Below are positions 8,869 through 18,667 of a stretch of 64,000 nucleotides of DNA, in pieces; position 1 is the first letter of the stretch; each line of letters opens with the position of its first letter. Source of the DNA: an uncultured SAR116 cluster alpha proteobacterium (GTDB taxonomy: Bacteria > Pseudomonadota > Alphaproteobacteria > Puniceispirillales > Marisalimonadaceae); contig CACNQW010000003.1 in the NCBI GenBank assembly GCA_902622745.1, positions 26,877 to 90,876 on the forward strand. Reading direction: 5' to 3'. The translations under genes and the position numbers were made by a program. Under the pieces are notes generated by a model. It was not told where the DNA came from, did no database searches, and saw nothing but the letters and a program-made list of their open reading frames with translations.

Positions 8869-8942
8869 TAAAAAATTACAAATTTTTTACTAGAAAAAAA
8901 TTTTATACGAGCTATATATATATTGTAAGGTAATTTCGAAGA
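8869..8942 (+). promoter_or_regulatory. Intergenic region before petA with an A/T hairpin
   Basis: After hemF there is a perfect 9-bp inverted repeat (arms TAAAAAATT at 8869-8877 and AATTTTTTA at 8881-8889, 3-base loop). It could act as a weak terminator, though it has no G/C core. The remaining 50 bases are A/T rich and contain TATA-like hexamers (TATACG, TATATA) that could serve as a -10 element for the bc1 operon. No convincing -35 element is seen. A GAAGA sequence immediately precedes the petA ATG. Confidence 0.3.
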
Positions 8943-9479
8943 ATGACGAATAAAAACACCCCTGATGACAAAAATAAAAGAGATTTTTTACAAGTCTCTA
9001 CTTACGTTCTAGGTGCTGTTGGTGCAGCCTCTTTTGTATGGCCTTTAATAAATCAAATGAACCCAGCTGCAGACACTTTGGCATTAGCATCTACAGAAGT
9101 AGATTTAGAACAATTGGAAGAAGGTCAAGCCATCACAGTTACATGGAGAGGTAAACCTGTATTTATTAGACATCGTACAAAAGAAGAAATAGCTTCAGCA
9201 AAGGATCAATTGTTAGATGGATTAAGAGATCCTCAAACAGATGACGAACGTGTTCAAAATGAAAAGTATATTGTACTTGTGGGTGTTTGTACTCATCTAG
9301 GTTGTGTTCCGCTTGGACAAAAATCAGGTGACGTTAAAGGCGAATATGGAGGTTGGTTTTGCCCATGTCACGGTTCACATTACGATCATTCTGGAAGAAT
9401 TAGAAAAGGACCAGCACCAACAAACTTAGAGATACCGCAATACTCATTTTTGTCAGATACATTAATTAAAATAGGATAA
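8943..9479 (+). CDS. petA: Ubiquinol-cytochrome c reductase, Rieske iron-sulfur subunit
   Basis: The 2Fe-2S subunit of the cytochrome bc1 complex. The 178 residues start with a twin-arginine-like KRDFLQVSTYVLGAVG and one membrane anchor. The two cluster-binding boxes are CTHLGC (about residue 118) and CPCHGSHYD (about 140), giving the usual Cys/His ligands plus the disulfide cysteines. It is the first gene of petABC and is followed by petB after 23 bases. Confidence 0.97.
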   Translation: MTNKNTPDDKNKRDFLQVSTYVLGAVGAASFVWPLINQMNPAADTLALASTEVDLEQLEEGQAITVTWRGKPVFIRHRTKEEIASAKDQLLDGLRDPQTDDERVQNEKYIVLVGVCTHLGCVPLGQKSGDVKGEYGGWFCPCHGSHYDHSGRIRKGPAPTNLEIPQYSFLSDTLIKIG

Positions 9480-9502
9480 GATTATTAGGAGCTTATTAAT
9501 AT

Positions 9503-10756
9503 ATGTCTAAACCAAAATTTAAAAACCCTGTAGTCAATTGGATTGATTACAGACTACCAATATTTACATTTATGAATCATGAATTGAATGAATATCCAAC
9601 ACCCAAAAACCTGAATTACTTTTGGAACTTTGGTTCATTAGCTGGTATTACATTAGTTATAATGATTGTGACTGGTATTGTATTGTCAATGAATTACACA
9701 GCTCACATTGATTATGCTTTTGATTCGGTCGAGAGAATAATGCGTGATGTAAATCATGGTTGGTTGCTAAGATATATTCATATGAATGGAGCTAGTTTTT
9801 TCTTCATTGTAGTTTATATCCATATATTCAGAGGGCTCTACTATGGATCTTATAAAGCACCAAGGGAGATATTGTGGATACTTGGAGTTTTAATACTCTT
9901 ACTAATGATGGCTACTGCTTTTATGGGATATGTTTTACCATGGGGTCAAATGAGTTTTTGGGGAGCAACTGTTATAACGAACTTATTTTCGGCTATACCA
10001 TTAATAGGCGAAAGTATAGTAACGTGGTTGTGGGGAGGATTTTCAGTCGATAATCCAACGCTAAATAGATTTTTTTCACTACACTTTGTTTTACCATTTG
10101 TAATCGTTGGTGTTGTTATTCTTCATCTAGTAGCACTTCATAGATTTGGTTCAAACAATCCTATTGGAATAGATGTAAAAGGAAAACAAGATACAATTCC
10201 ATTTCATCCATACTACACTATCAAAGATTTGTTTGGATTATCTGTTTTTGCTACTATTTTTGCAGCTGCAGTTTTCTTTTTTCCCAATTTCATGGGTCAT
10301 CCTGATAATTACATACCAGCCAATCCAATGGTAACACCTGCGCACATTGTACCTGAATGGTATTTCCTACCTTTTTATGCTATTTTAAGAGCTATTCCTG
10401 ATAAGCTTGGTGGTGTTTTATTTATGTTTGGTGCAATAATGGTCTTATTTGTATTACCATGGTTAGATAAATCTTCTGTTAGATCTAGTCAATTTAGGCC
10501 TTTATATAAGCTATTTTTCTGGTTTTTAGTAATTGATTGTATAGCACTTGGGTATTTAGGAGCAATGCCTGCTGAAGGTATTTATGTTGTATTATCTAGA
10601 TTAGCGACTGCGTATTACTTTTTTCACTTTTTAATTATTCTTCCTTTGCTTCCAAAAATAGAAAGCACAAGGCCACTTCCAGTATCGATTTCGACACCCA
10701 TTATTACAGCTTCCAGTAACGCAAGTACGGTGATGGCGATGAGAGAGAAAAAATAA
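9503..10756 (+). CDS. petB: Cytochrome b subunit of the bc1 complex
   Basis: The di-haem membrane subunit that oxidises ubiquinol. The 417 residues include paired haem-ligand histidines in [22 protein letters not shown] and in [25 protein letters not shown]. They also include the G-rich [16 protein letters not shown] Qo-site region and the [13 protein letters not shown] motif, which carries PEWY. Eight membrane helices are predictable. The ATG at 9503 is preceded by AGGAG at about 9487-9491, one of the better ribosome-binding sites here. The stop abuts the petC start directly. Confidence 0.98.
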   Translation: MSKPKFKNPVVNWIDYRLPIFTFMNHELNEYPTPKNLNYFWNFGSLAGITLVIMIVTGIVLSMNYTAHIDYAFDSVERIMRDVNHGWLLRYIHMNGASFFFIVVYIHIFRGLYYGSYKAPREILWILGVLILLLMMATAFMGYVLPWGQMSFWGATVITNLFSAIPLIGESIVTWLWGGFSVDNPTLNRFFSLHFVLPFVIVGVVILHLVALHRFGSNNPIGIDVKGKQDTIPFHPYYTIKDLFGLSVFATIFAAAVFFFPNFMGHPDNYIPANPMVTPAHIVPEWYFLPFYAILRAIPDKLGGVLFMFGAIMVLFVLPWLDKSSVRSSQFRPLYKLFFWFLVIDCIALGYLGAMPAEGIYVVLSRLATAYYFFHFLIILPLLPKIESTRPLPVSISTPIITASSNASTVMAMREKK

Positions 10757-11533
10757 ATGAGGTTTAGTAAATTAGTATTATACTTTTTAATCTTATTTAA
10801 TTTTTTTCTTAGTAAATTAGCTTTATCTGCGGGTAAAGCTATTGAGTACCCAGACAAAAATTGGTCTTTCTCAAGTATATTTGGAACATTTGACAAAGCT
10901 TCAGCTCAAAGGGGTTTTCAAGTTTATAAAGAAGTTTGTGCTGGATGTCATGGAATGAGATTAATCTCTTATAGAAACTTAGCCGCTTTGGGATATAATC
11001 AAGATGAATTAAAAGCAATTGCCTCACAATTTGAAATAACTGATGGTCCTAATGATGACGGAGAATTTTTCACTAGACCTGGAAGACCGAGTGATAAATT
11101 TGCATCGCCATATCCTAATAAAAAAGCAGCAATTGCAGCAAATGGTGGAGCTTATCCTCCAGATTTGTCATTAATAATCAAAGCTAGACCAAACGGTGCA
11201 AATTATTTACATGCTCTTTTGAGTGGATATGTAGAACCTCCAAAAAACATGATAGTCCCAGAAGGTATGTATTATAATAAATTTTATTCCGGCAATCTAA
11301 TAGCGATGCCTCAACCTCTTTATGAAGATGGAATTGAGTACTTAGATGGTACTAAAGCTTCTCCAGATCAGATGGCTATTGATGTAACAACATTTTTAGC
11401 TTGGGCCTCAGAGCCTGAACTAGAGGAAAGAAAACAATTAGGAATAACTGTTATATTATTTTTGATCGTTTTTTCAATATTGTCTTATTTTTCTATGAGA
11501 CAAATTTGGGCACCAATTAAAAATAAAAACTAA
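10757..11533 (+). CDS. petC: Cytochrome c1
   Basis: The c-type haem subunit of the bc1 complex, which passes electrons to soluble cytochrome c. Residues 1-25 form a signal peptide, haem is attached at CAGCH (about residues 61-65), the distal Met is in IAMPQPL, and a C-terminal anchor helix (GITVILFLIVFSILSYFSM) is present. Length 258 is usual. It starts immediately after the petB stop. Its own stop overlaps the convergent dienelactone hydrolase gene by 4 bases (CTAA). Confidence 0.97.
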   Translation: MRFSKLVLYFLILFNFFLSKLALSAGKAIEYPDKNWSFSSIFGTFDKASAQRGFQVYKEVCAGCHGMRLISYRNLAALGYNQDELKAIASQFEITDGPNDDGEFFTRPGRPSDKFASPYPNKKAAIAANGGAYPPDLSLIIKARPNGANYLHALLSGYVEPPKNMIVPEGMYYNKFYSGNLIAMPQPLYEDGIEYLDGTKASPDQMAIDVTTFLAWASEPELEERKQLGITVILFLIVFSILSYFSMRQIWAPIKNKN

Positions 11534-12192
11534 ATTAAGTTTTTGTTTAAAAACCCGACTGTTCTCTCAAATGCAATCCTTGAACAAACTTCATTGTATT
11601 GAGATCTATGGTCGCAATTAAATCCATGGTCAGCTGGATAAGTAAATAATTTAATGTCAGGATTATTATTTTTAAATTTAAGAACGTCATCAATGGGGAT
11701 GCCAGCATCTAATTCGCCAAAATGACACATAGAGGGACATTTTATAGTTAATTTAGACATAGGTATATCTCCACCATAATAAGCAATGGAACAGTTTATA
11801 TTTTCTAATTCACACCCAGATCTATAAGCTAAAGAACCACCCCAACAATAACCTACAACGCCAACTTTCCCTGCTGATTTTACATATTCAACCGAGGATT
11901 TGATTTCATTCAAAGATAATAAATTATATTTCTCTTTTAGAACTCTTCCTTTATTAATATCATTTTTGGTGTAATCAAGTTCTATATTCTTGCCTTCTCG
12001 ATCAAACAGCGAGGGAGCGATAGTTAAATAACCTTCTTTCATAAATTTTTTACAAACTTCACGTATATGTTCATTTACACCAAATATTTCTTGAATTACA
12101 ACTAACCCTCCTTTTGGTTTAGAGTCTGGACGTGAAATAAAAGCATTAAAATTATGATTATCTAGAGTTTTTAATTCTATAGTTTCGTTCAT
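11530..12192 (-). CDS. Dienelactone hydrolase family protein
   Basis: A 220-residue alpha/beta hydrolase of the DLH family. The nucleophile is a cysteine in GVVGYCWGGSLAYR (about residue 117), with Asp in GELDAGIP and His in PADHGFN, which gives the Cys-Asp-His triad characteristic of the family. The N-terminal GGLVVIQEIFGVNEHIR also fits. Its natural substrate cannot be told; relatives act on dienelactones and other esters. It starts 12 bases downstream of the ychF stop region on the same strand, so it may be the last gene of that operon. Confidence 0.9.
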   Translation of the reverse strand: MNETIELKTLDNHNFNAFISRPDSKPKGGLVVIQEIFGVNEHIREVCKKFMKEGYLTIAPSLFDREGKNIELDYTKNDINKGRVLKEKYNLLSLNEIKSSVEYVKSAGKVGVVGYCWGGSLAYRSGCELENINCSIAYYGGDIPMSKLTIKCPSMCHFGELDAGIPIDDVLKFKNNNPDIKLFTYPADHGFNCDHRSQYNEVCSRIAFERTVGFLNKNLI

Positions 12193-12204
12193 TTTTAACT
12201 CACC

Positions 12205-13305
12205 TTAAACATTAAATCTAAAATTGAAAATGTCACCATCTTTAACAATATAATCTGCACCTTCAATCCTTAATTTTCCAGCTTCCTTTGCTCCAGCTTC
12301 ACCTTGGCAATTTAAGTAATCAATAGTTGAAATAGTCTCAGCTCTTATAAATCCTTTTTCTATATCTGTATGAATTTTACCTGCAGCCTTAGAAGCTTGT
12401 ATGCCTTTTTCAATAGTCCACGCCCTGGCTTCTTTAGGACCAATTGTAAAAAAAGTGATCAATTCAAGAAGAGTGTAGCCAGCTTTTATTAATCTTGACA
12501 AACCTGTTTCTGAAATTCCTAGATCCTTTATAAATTCAATTTTATCATCATCATCTAATTGTGAGATTTCAGCTTCTATTAACGTTGAAATGAAAATTAT
12601 TTTATTGTTTTTATTGACAAATTTCGTTTCTAGTTCTTTGGTAAAATTGTTGCCATTTGATAAATCATTCTCTGAAACATTACAAACAAAAAGTTCTGGT
12701 TTTGATGTAATTAAAAACAATTTTTTTATAATTTCTTTTTCTTTCTCATTTATATCTAATAGTTCATTTATTTTTTTTCCATTAGATAGAGCTTTATAAA
12801 GTTTTTCCATTACACCATATTGATATTTTAATTCTTTATCTTCTGTGCGTATTTTCTTTTTAAGATTATTCATTTGTTTTTCTAAGCTATTTAAATCTGA
12901 AAGTATGAGCTCTGTATCAATTATTTCCTTATCTGAAATTGGGTCTATAATATTATTGACATGTGTAATTTCTTTGTCTTCGAAACATCTTAAAACATGT
13001 AATATAGCATCAACTTCTCTAATATGTGATAAAAACTGATTTCCAAGCCCTTCCCCTTTACTAGCTCCTTTAACTAAACCAGCAATATCTACAAATTGAA
13101 TTTGAGTAGGAATTATATTTTTTGATTCTGCAATTTTTGCTAATTTATCTAGTCTATCATCTGGGACTATTACATTACCTACATTTGGTTCTATAGTGCA
13201 AAATGGATAATTTGCTGCCTCAGCTGATGTTGTTTGAGTTAATGCATTAAATAAAGTTGATTTTCCAACATTTGGTAAGCCAACAATTCCACATTTAAAT
13301 CCCAT
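12205..13305 (-). CDS. ychF: Redox-regulated ATPase/GTPase YchF (Obg-like)
   Basis: A 366-residue OLA1/YchF P-loop NTPase that binds ribosomes. It has the P-loop GLPNVGKSTLFNAL at residues 8-21 and DIAGLVKGASKGEGLGNQFL (switch II/G3). A helical insertion follows, then the C-terminal TGS domain (TFFTIGPKEARAWTIEKGIQASKAAGKIH and YIVKDGDIFNFRFNV). Length is normal. It follows pth closely; ychF-pth-rplY-prs is a conserved alphaproteobacterial operon. Confidence 0.97.
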   Translation of the reverse strand: MGFKCGIVGLPNVGKSTLFNALTQTTSAEAANYPFCTIEPNVGNVIVPDDRLDKLAKIAESKNIIPTQIQFVDIAGLVKGASKGEGLGNQFLSHIREVDAILHVLRCFEDKEITHVNNIIDPISDKEIIDTELILSDLNSLEKQMNNLKKKIRTEDKELKYQYGVMEKLYKALSNGKKINELLDINEKEKEIIKKLFLITSKPELFVCNVSENDLSNGNNFTKELETKFVNKNNKIIFISTLIEAEISQLDDDDKIEFIKDLGISETGLSRLIKAGYTLLELITFFTIGPKEARAWTIEKGIQASKAAGKIHTDIEKGFIRAETISTIDYLNCQGEAGAKEAGKLRIEGADYIVKDGDIFNFRFNV

Positions 13306-13323
13306 TTATAAGCCTTAAAAAAA

Positions 13324-13896
13324 TTATTTATTATTATTAAAACATTCAAATTCTTTTGAAATGAGATTTACTAAATTCTGTGATATAAAACTTAAATTTT
13401 TTTGTATTAGATTTTCTTTTTCAATTTCAGTAAAGTCAGTTAAAACCCATTTCGAAACAATATGGCTTTTGTTTTCTATTCTGTCAACAAAAGGTCTGTC
13501 AACTCCTATTCTAATTCTGTGGTATGATCTTCCTATAAGATTGTCTATGGATTTTAGACCGTTATGCCCATTATGGCTACCACCTTTTTTAACTTTAATT
13601 TCACCTAATTTCAGATCTATTTCATCGTGAAAAACAAATACATTATCTATATCAATATTATAAAAAGATTTTATTTCTAATACACTTTCACCAGATAAAT
13701 TCATATAAGTAGTTGGTTTTAGCAATATTACTTTATACGATTCAATTAAACCTATGGAAAAAGAAGATTTGGTTTTTTTTTTAAAACTAGGTAACTCATA
13801 ATTTTTTGCTAAATGATCAATGACCATATAGCCAATGTTATGTCTATTATAGTAATATTTTGTACCTGGGTTACCTAATCCAACTAAAAGATACAT
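13324..13896 (-). CDS. pth: Peptidyl-tRNA hydrolase
   Basis: Releases peptides from prematurely dropped peptidyl-tRNAs. The 190-residue protein has LLVGLGNPGTKYYYNRHNIGYMV at the N-terminus (catalytic His in RHN). It also has LLKPTTYMNLSG (peptidyl-tRNA-binding Asn), VFHDEIDLKLGEIKVKKGGSHNGHNGLKS and RIRIGVDRP. All expected catalytic residues are present. It lies 9 bases after rplY and 18 before ychF. Confidence 0.97.
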   Translation of the reverse strand: MYLLVGLGNPGTKYYYNRHNIGYMVIDHLAKNYELPSFKKKTKSSFSIGLIESYKVILLKPTTYMNLSGESVLEIKSFYNIDIDNVFVFHDEIDLKLGEIKVKKGGSHNGHNGLKSIDNLIGRSYHRIRIGVDRPFVDRIENKSHIVSKWVLTDFTEIEKENLIQKNLSFISQNLVNLISKEFECFNNNK

Positions 13897-13905
13897 TTAT
13901 GTACA

Positions 13906-14562
13906 CTATTCTTCTTTTTTATCCTCTGTTTTTTCTTCAGTTTCTTCTGTTATCTGCTCTTCGGTTGTTTCATCTTCTTCGTCAGCATCAGACATTCCAC
14001 CTCTTGGGGCAGCTATAGTAGCAACTGTAAAATCACGATCTGTTATAGTTGGCGTGCAGTTTTCAGGTAAACTTATAGAGCTAATATGTATAGTATCACC
14101 AACATTCAGCCCTTCTAAATCAACAGTAATTTTTTCTGGGATAGCTGTAGCTGGACAATTTAACTCAACTTGTGATCTTACTACATTCAAAACTCCACCA
14201 AATTTTATGCCGTTACATTTATCTTCATTTATAAACTCTACAGTAATACCCACGTTAACATAAGATTTGTCTGTAACTCTTAAAAAATCAATATGTAAAG
14301 TATCTTCCGTCACTGGATGAAATTGGATATCTCTTGGTAAAACAAAGTGTTTTCCGTCTTTGGTCTCAATATTAATAAGTTGTCCAAAAATACCAGGCTT
14401 TTGCATTAAAAAATACCATTCTTTTTTTTCCAAAGAAATTGTTATTGGTTTTTCTTTATTACCATAAATAACAGCTGGTATAAGATTATTTTTTCTAGCA
14501 AATCTGGCAGACCCCTTACCAACCTTGTCTCTTAGATTCGCTTTTAAATCAATTGCTTCCAT
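13906..14562 (-). CDS. rplY: 50S ribosomal protein L25/CTC form
   Basis: A 5S rRNA-binding ribosomal protein of the long general-stress (CTC) form. At 218 residues it has the L25 domain (DKVGKGSARFARKNNLIPAVIYG near residues 12-35, and FHPVTEDTLHIDFLRV near 95). A TL5/CTC C-terminal beta domain follows, then an acidic tail from about residue 190 (ADEEDETTEEQITEE). It sits between prs and pth, its usual place. A GGAG lies about 10 bases before the ATG. Confidence 0.95.
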   Translation of the reverse strand: MEAIDLKANLRDKVGKGSARFARKNNLIPAVIYGNKEKPITISLEKKEWYFLMQKPGIFGQLINIETKDGKHFVLPRDIQFHPVTEDTLHIDFLRVTDKSYVNVGITVEFINEDKCNGIKFGGVLNVVRSQVELNCPATAIPEKITVDLEGLNVGDTIHISSISLPENCTPTITDRDFTVATIAAPRGGMSDADEEDETTEEQITEETEEKTEDKKEE

Positions 14563-14587
14563 TTTTAAAAAACTCCATAAATAATTA

Positions 14588-14607
14588 ATTGCCTCCAGGG
14601 GTGCAAT
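14588..14607 (-). other. Weak hairpin between prs and rplY
   Basis: In this 95-base gap the outer arms ATTGC/GCAAT pair around a CTCC...GGGG core interrupted by one mismatch. It stands out because it is the only G/C-rich spot in the gap. It might be an attenuator or mRNA-processing site for rplY. There is no adjacent T-run to make it a clear terminator. Confidence 0.22.
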
Positions 14608-14657
14608 AAGTAAGAATTAATAACCTTTTATTATTAAAATGAAAAGAAAAATATTAA

Positions 14658-15590
14658 TTAATCAAACAAACTTGATACTGAAGATTCTGTATGTACTCTT
14701 CTTATAGCTTCCCCAAGTATAGTTGCTATTGAAATTTGTCTGATATTTGAAGCTAATTTGATTGGTTCAGTTGCTTGAATAGAGTCAGTCGTAACTAAAT
14801 TTTGTAAAGGTGAATTAAGGACCCTAGACACCGCAGATCCCGACAGCACACCATGTGTCACGTATGCATCAACAGAAATTGCTCCAGCTGAAACTAAAGC
14901 TTGAGCTGCATTACATAATGTGCCACCAGAATCAACAATATCATCAACTAAAATACAATGATGTTTAGATACATCACCTATTATATTCATAACTTCAGAT
15001 GCACCAGGTTTTTCTCTTCTTTTATCAATAATTGCAAGTCCAGCATTAATTCTTCTTGCTATAGCTCTTGCTCTTAATACTCCTCCAACATCTGGGGAAA
15101 CAACTATAGTGGGGACATCTGAATATTTATCTTTAATATCTTTAGCAAAAACTGGTGCTGTAAAAAGATTATCTGTGGGAATATCAAAAAAGCCTTGTAT
15201 TTGTCCTGCATGCAAATCCATTGTAAGAACTCTATCTGCACCAGCTGAAGTTATTAAGTTAGCTACAAGTTTTGCAGAAATTGGTGTTCTTGGACCTGAC
15301 TTTCTATCCTGTCTCGCATAGCCAAAATAAGGAATTACAGCTGTTATTCTTTTTGCACTTGCTCTTCTTAATGCGTCTAATGTAACTAGTAATTCCATTA
15401 AATTATCATTTGCAGGATATGAGGTTGATTGTATGACAAACATATCTTCACCTCTAACGTTTTCCTTAACCTCAACAAAAACTTCCATATCAGAGAATCT
15501 TTTAACTTCTGCATCCACAAGTTTTAAATTTAATTCTTTTGAGATTGAATCAGCTAAGGGCAAATTTGAATTACAAGAAAGTATTTTCAT
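14658..15590 (-). CDS. prs: Ribose-phosphate pyrophosphokinase
   Basis: Makes PRPP from ribose 5-phosphate and ATP. The 310-residue protein contains [44 protein letters not shown], the metal-binding [15 protein letters not shown], and the PRPP-binding loop [15 protein letters not shown] chose ATG at 15590, with AAGG 8 bases upstream; an in-frame TTG two codons earlier (15596) is less likely. It is the first gene of prs-rplY-pth-ychF. Confidence 0.97.
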   Translation of the reverse strand: MKILSCNSNLPLADSISKELNLKLVDAEVKRFSDMEVFVEVKENVRGEDMFVIQSTSYPANDNLMELLVTLDALRRASAKRITAVIPYFGYARQDRKSGPRTPISAKLVANLITSAGADRVLTMDLHAGQIQGFFDIPTDNLFTAPVFAKDIKDKYSDVPTIVVSPDVGGVLRARAIARRINAGLAIIDKRREKPGASEVMNIIGDVSKHHCILVDDIVDSGGTLCNAAQALVSAGAISVDAYVTHGVLSGSAVSRVLNSPLQNLVTTDSIQATEPIKLASNIRQISIATILGEAIRRVHTESSVSSLFD

Positions 15591-15687
15591 GGACAAACCT
15601 TAAAACAAAATTCTCTATATAAATAACATAATGAAACTACCAATAATTATTAAGAAAATAAAGATAATTAAATGTGGCATGATAAAT

Positions 15688-16455
15688 TTATTTTAATCCT
15701 ATAACTGATACTTGACGACCTGTAGCTTTTTTCAAGCCATCACTCTTTCTGTTTTGTGTAGTTCTTCTGTAACTAAAAAAATTTTTATTCAAATACGTAT
15801 CTATCTCGACATCACTAATATTGTTTATTTCATTTAAATTTAACTTATGTTTTATGAATAAAGGTAAATTAAAAAAATTTTTTTTTGATTTTTCAACAAG
15901 AATTTTATTTTTTGATTTATATTCAGTAGTACATTTAATTTTTATAGCTAAATTATTGCCAATTTCATATGAGTATTGTTGAATGGTGGGGCCTATAATA
16001 GCAAGGATGTTTTTTCTCAAACTTCCAATTTCAATCATTTTATTTATTGTATTTTCTATAATCCCATTAAGAGCGCCACGCCAACCTGCATGACAAGCAG
16101 CAATAATATCATTATTTAAGTCAAGAAAAAAAATTGGAGCACAATCAGCAGTAAGTATTGACAAACCTACATTTTTTAAATTGGTAACAACTCCATCAAC
16201 ATTTAATTTAGAAGATAATTGTTTTTTATCTTTTAAAAAAAAGACTTTGTTAGAGTGAATTTGATTGATAAAAAAAAGATAATTTAAGCAAATCATATCT
16301 TTAACTAAGTTTCTATTTTCTAAAATATTTTCATAGGAATCTTGAGTGTTAAAACTACAGTTAAGACTATTATATGGGAAAGATGAAAAACCTCTTTCTG
16401 CTGAAAAAAAATTGTAATTTACGTTTTTAATTTTACTAAATTGATATTTTGTCAT
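15688..16455 (-). CDS. pgeF: Peptidoglycan editing factor / polyphenol oxidase family protein
   Basis: A 255-residue YfiH/LACC1-family protein, known as a zinc-dependent purine nucleoside-active enzyme and as PgeF in peptidoglycan editing. Metal and catalytic residues are visible: INQIHSNKV (His), LTADCAPIFF (Cys) and AACHAGWRGALNGI (His). The C-terminus has DVEIDTYLNKNFFSYRR, and R-x-T-x-R-S-D-G-L-type residues close the domain. It lies 6 bases after midA on the same strand; lgt-midA-pgeF is a frequent alphaproteobacterial order. Confidence 0.9.
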   Translation of the reverse strand: MTKYQFSKIKNVNYNFFSAERGFSSFPYNSLNCSFNTQDSYENILENRNLVKDMICLNYLFFINQIHSNKVFFLKDKKQLSSKLNVDGVVTNLKNVGLSILTADCAPIFFLDLNNDIIAACHAGWRGALNGIIENTINKMIEIGSLRKNILAIIGPTIQQYSYEIGNNLAIKIKCTTEYKSKNKILVEKSKKNFFNLPLFIKHKLNLNEINNISDVEIDTYLNKNFFSYRRTTQNRKSDGLKKATGRQVSVIGLK

Positions 16456-16461
16456 TTTTTT

Positions 16462-17583
16462 CTATAATTTAAAAATTGGCACTTCTAGATTTTTGTTACT
16501 AAAACAATTTACTTTAAATATATCACCCATTTGTCTTTTTGAAATAAGTCTCTCATATCCAGAGAGCAAATCTCTTCTTTCAAATTCATTTGCATTTAAA
16601 GACAAATTTTCAATTCTTTTATTTATACCCATTTCCAATAAAAATTCTCTTTGTGTTTTAAGCTGGTAATGCTGTAAATTTTTATTTTCTACAATTTGTT
16701 CTATATTACTAAAGTCAACTAAAGATGAATAATCACTTTCACCGATTTTATTAAATAAATTACTTCTTTCATTTTTAAATACTGATTGAAGTGTATCACC
16801 ATAAGGGTCGTTTTTACCATAATCAATTAACAAATTAGCACCTTTATTCTCAAGAATTATGTCACAAATTTGATTTATATGTGATAATACAAAAGGTGAG
16901 TGTTCTATAGTTGTCTCCTCATTTAATTTATCAAAGTCTTTTTTGATAATATTTGATATAAAAGGAATATCTTGAGGTTCTAAAACTTGTTCATCGAAAA
17001 AAAAGTTATTTTTATCAAGTCTTACAATTTTTTTAGTATATATATTTTTTGTTTTATAAAATTTATATTGATTGATAGGAAGACAATCAAAAAATTCATT
17101 TGAAATAATAATTGTCGGATTATCATTTAGCTGATCTTTAATTTTAAAAATATTATTATACCATTTTAATTCGTGACCATATTGTTTTAAATTTTCCTTT
17201 TGATAGGATTTTAAAACTTTACTAAACTCTAATAAGTGGATTTTAATTTTTATATTTTCTTTTTGTTGAGAAAAAATTCTTAATATATCATTCATTAAAG
17301 TGCCTTTTCCAGGGCCTAGTTCAAGTAAATTAATATCATGAAAATCATTTTCACTACATAGTTGTAAAATCCATATACCAACGAGTTCACCAAATAATTG
17401 AGAAATTTCTGGTGCTGTTATGAAATGACCTTTTTTGCCAACTAATTCATTTTTTTTAAAATTAATTGAATTATAAAATCCAAATTGTTTATCATACAAA
17501 ATAACATCTAAAAAAGTATAAAGATCAAGATAATTATTTTTTATCAATAATTTCTTTAAATGATTAATTAATTTGTTGTTCAT
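16462..17583 (-). CDS. Class I SAM-dependent methyltransferase, MidA family (COG1565)
   Basis: A 373-residue protein of the MidA/NDUFAF7 family. In mitochondria this family methylates an arginine of a complex I subunit. Conserved stretches: DVILYDKQFGFY, GHFITAPEISQLFGELVGIW, the SAM-binding LLELGPGKGTLMNDIL (about residue 85), IISNEFFDCLPINQ, and LLIDYG. The start overlaps the lgt stop by 20 bases (17564-17583). A role in assembling bacterial complex I is inferred from homology. Confidence 0.9.
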   Translation of the reverse strand: MNNKLINHLKKLLIKNNYLDLYTFLDVILYDKQFGFYNSINFKKNELVGKKGHFITAPEISQLFGELVGIWILQLCSENDFHDINLLELGPGKGTLMNDILRIFSQQKENIKIKIHLLEFSKVLKSYQKENLKQYGHELKWYNNIFKIKDQLNDNPTIIISNEFFDCLPINQYKFYKTKNIYTKKIVRLDKNNFFFDEQVLEPQDIPFISNIIKKDFDKLNEETTIEHSPFVLSHINQICDIILENKGANLLIDYGKNDPYGDTLQSVFKNERSNLFNKIGESDYSSLVDFSNIEQIVENKNLQHYQLKTQREFLLEMGINKRIENLSLNANEFERRDLLSGYERLISKRQMGDIFKVNCFSNKNLEVPIFKL

Positions 17584-18361
17584 TTAATTTTTTTACATAA
17601 GCCAAAAGTACAATTCCAGATGCAATCATGGGAACACATAACAATTGTCCCATAGATAATAAATTCCATAACAAACCAATATGGGCATCAGGTTCTCTTA
17701 AAGTTTCAATAAAGAATCTAAAAATACCGTAAAGGATAAGAAAAAGGCTAGATATAATACCTGACTTTGATTTAAGGTTTGTAAAGAAAAAAAGACAATT
17801 TAATATTATAAATAGAATTAGCCCTTCAAAAAATGCTTCATATAATTGACTAGGGTGTCTTGGTAATTCACCACCTCTTGGAAATATAATACCAAATGCG
17901 TGATTTGTGACTTTGCCATATAATTCACCATTAATGAAGTTTGCAATTCTTCCAAAAAAAATACCAATTGGTGATGCTAGACAAATAATGTCTGTAAAAT
18001 CAAAAAAAGATTTATTATTTTTAGAGCTGAACCAACCAATAGAAATTATGATTCCAACCATGGCTCCATGGAATGACATTCCACCATTCCATATTTTAAG
18101 TATTTCAAATGGATTATAAAAATAAAATTCTAAATTATAAAAGAAAACATATCCTAATCTTCCCCCAATAATTATTCCTAAAATTAAATAATTTAATAAA
18201 TCATAGACATCATTTTTTGTTATATTTTTTTTATAAGTAATTATAAATTTATTTATTAAAATTAAGCCAATCAAAATGCCAATTATATATGATAACGAAT
18301 ACCATCTAACAGCTAGAGGACCAATTGTGAAAGCTATCGGATCAATTGCTGGAAAATTCAT
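17564..18361 (-). CDS. lgt: Prolipoprotein diacylglyceryl transferase
   Basis: Transfers diacylglycerol from phosphatidylglycerol to the lipobox cysteine of prolipoproteins in the inner membrane. The 265-residue protein has about seven membrane helices, with IGGRLGYVFFYN, MSFHGAMVGIII (conserved His-Gly), and FGRIANFINGELYGKVT, the Lgt signature carrying the essential Arg and Asn. RHPSQLYEAFFEGL and RFFIETLREPD are also typical. Start ATG at 18361; the gene is divergent from ubiK. Confidence 0.96.
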   Translation of the reverse strand: MNFPAIDPIAFTIGPLAVRWYSLSYIIGILIGLILINKFIITYKKNITKNDVYDLLNYLILGIIIGGRLGYVFFYNLEFYFYNPFEILKIWNGGMSFHGAMVGIIISIGWFSSKNNKSFFDFTDIICLASPIGIFFGRIANFINGELYGKVTNHAFGIIFPRGGELPRHPSQLYEAFFEGLILFIILNCLFFFTNLKSKSGIISSLFLILYGIFRFFIETLREPDAHIGLLWNLLSMGQLLCVPMIASGIVLLAYVKKLNEQQIN

Positions 18362-18425
18362 AATTTTTTTATATATGTTGAATTAGTATAGTATTTATAA
18401 TTAAATATAGATGATAGGTAGAAAT

Positions 18426-18647
18426 ATGAAAGACAAAAATTTTTTTAACGACAGTAAATCAATTGCATATGGAATTTTATCAACTTTTTCAGGTATTAAA
18501 AGTGAGATTGAAAATTTAATTAATATTAAAATTGAAAAATATTTAAATAAAAAAGGTTATGTAACACGTGAAGATTTTCATGCATTAGAAGATAGAGTAA
18601 ACAAATTATCTTTAGAAATAAAAGTATCAAAAGCTAAAAAAAAATAA
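18426..18647 (+). CDS. ubiK: Accessory factor UbiK family protein
   Basis: A 73-residue BMFP-domain protein. Members trimerise through a C-terminal coiled coil and help ubiquinone-biosynthesis enzymes work together. The hallmark is the helix IKSEIENLINIKIEKYLNKK followed by GYVTREDFHALEDRVNKLSLEI, matching the family's VTREEF motif and coiled coil. I chose ATG at 18426, with AGG 8 bases upstream, over the in-frame ATG at 18411. It leads a unit with proC and a COQ9-like gene. Confidence 0.75.
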   Translation: MKDKNFFNDSKSIAYGILSTFSGIKSEIENLINIKIEKYLNKKGYVTREDFHALEDRVNKLSLEIKVSKAKKK

Positions 18648-18667
18648 ACTAAATATGGACTTTAAAT

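Noticed and set aside
11525-11545. AAAAACT/AGTTTTT inverted repeat at the petC/DLH junction
   Set aside because: All A/T apart from one pair and overlapping both stop codons; could be chance in this composition.
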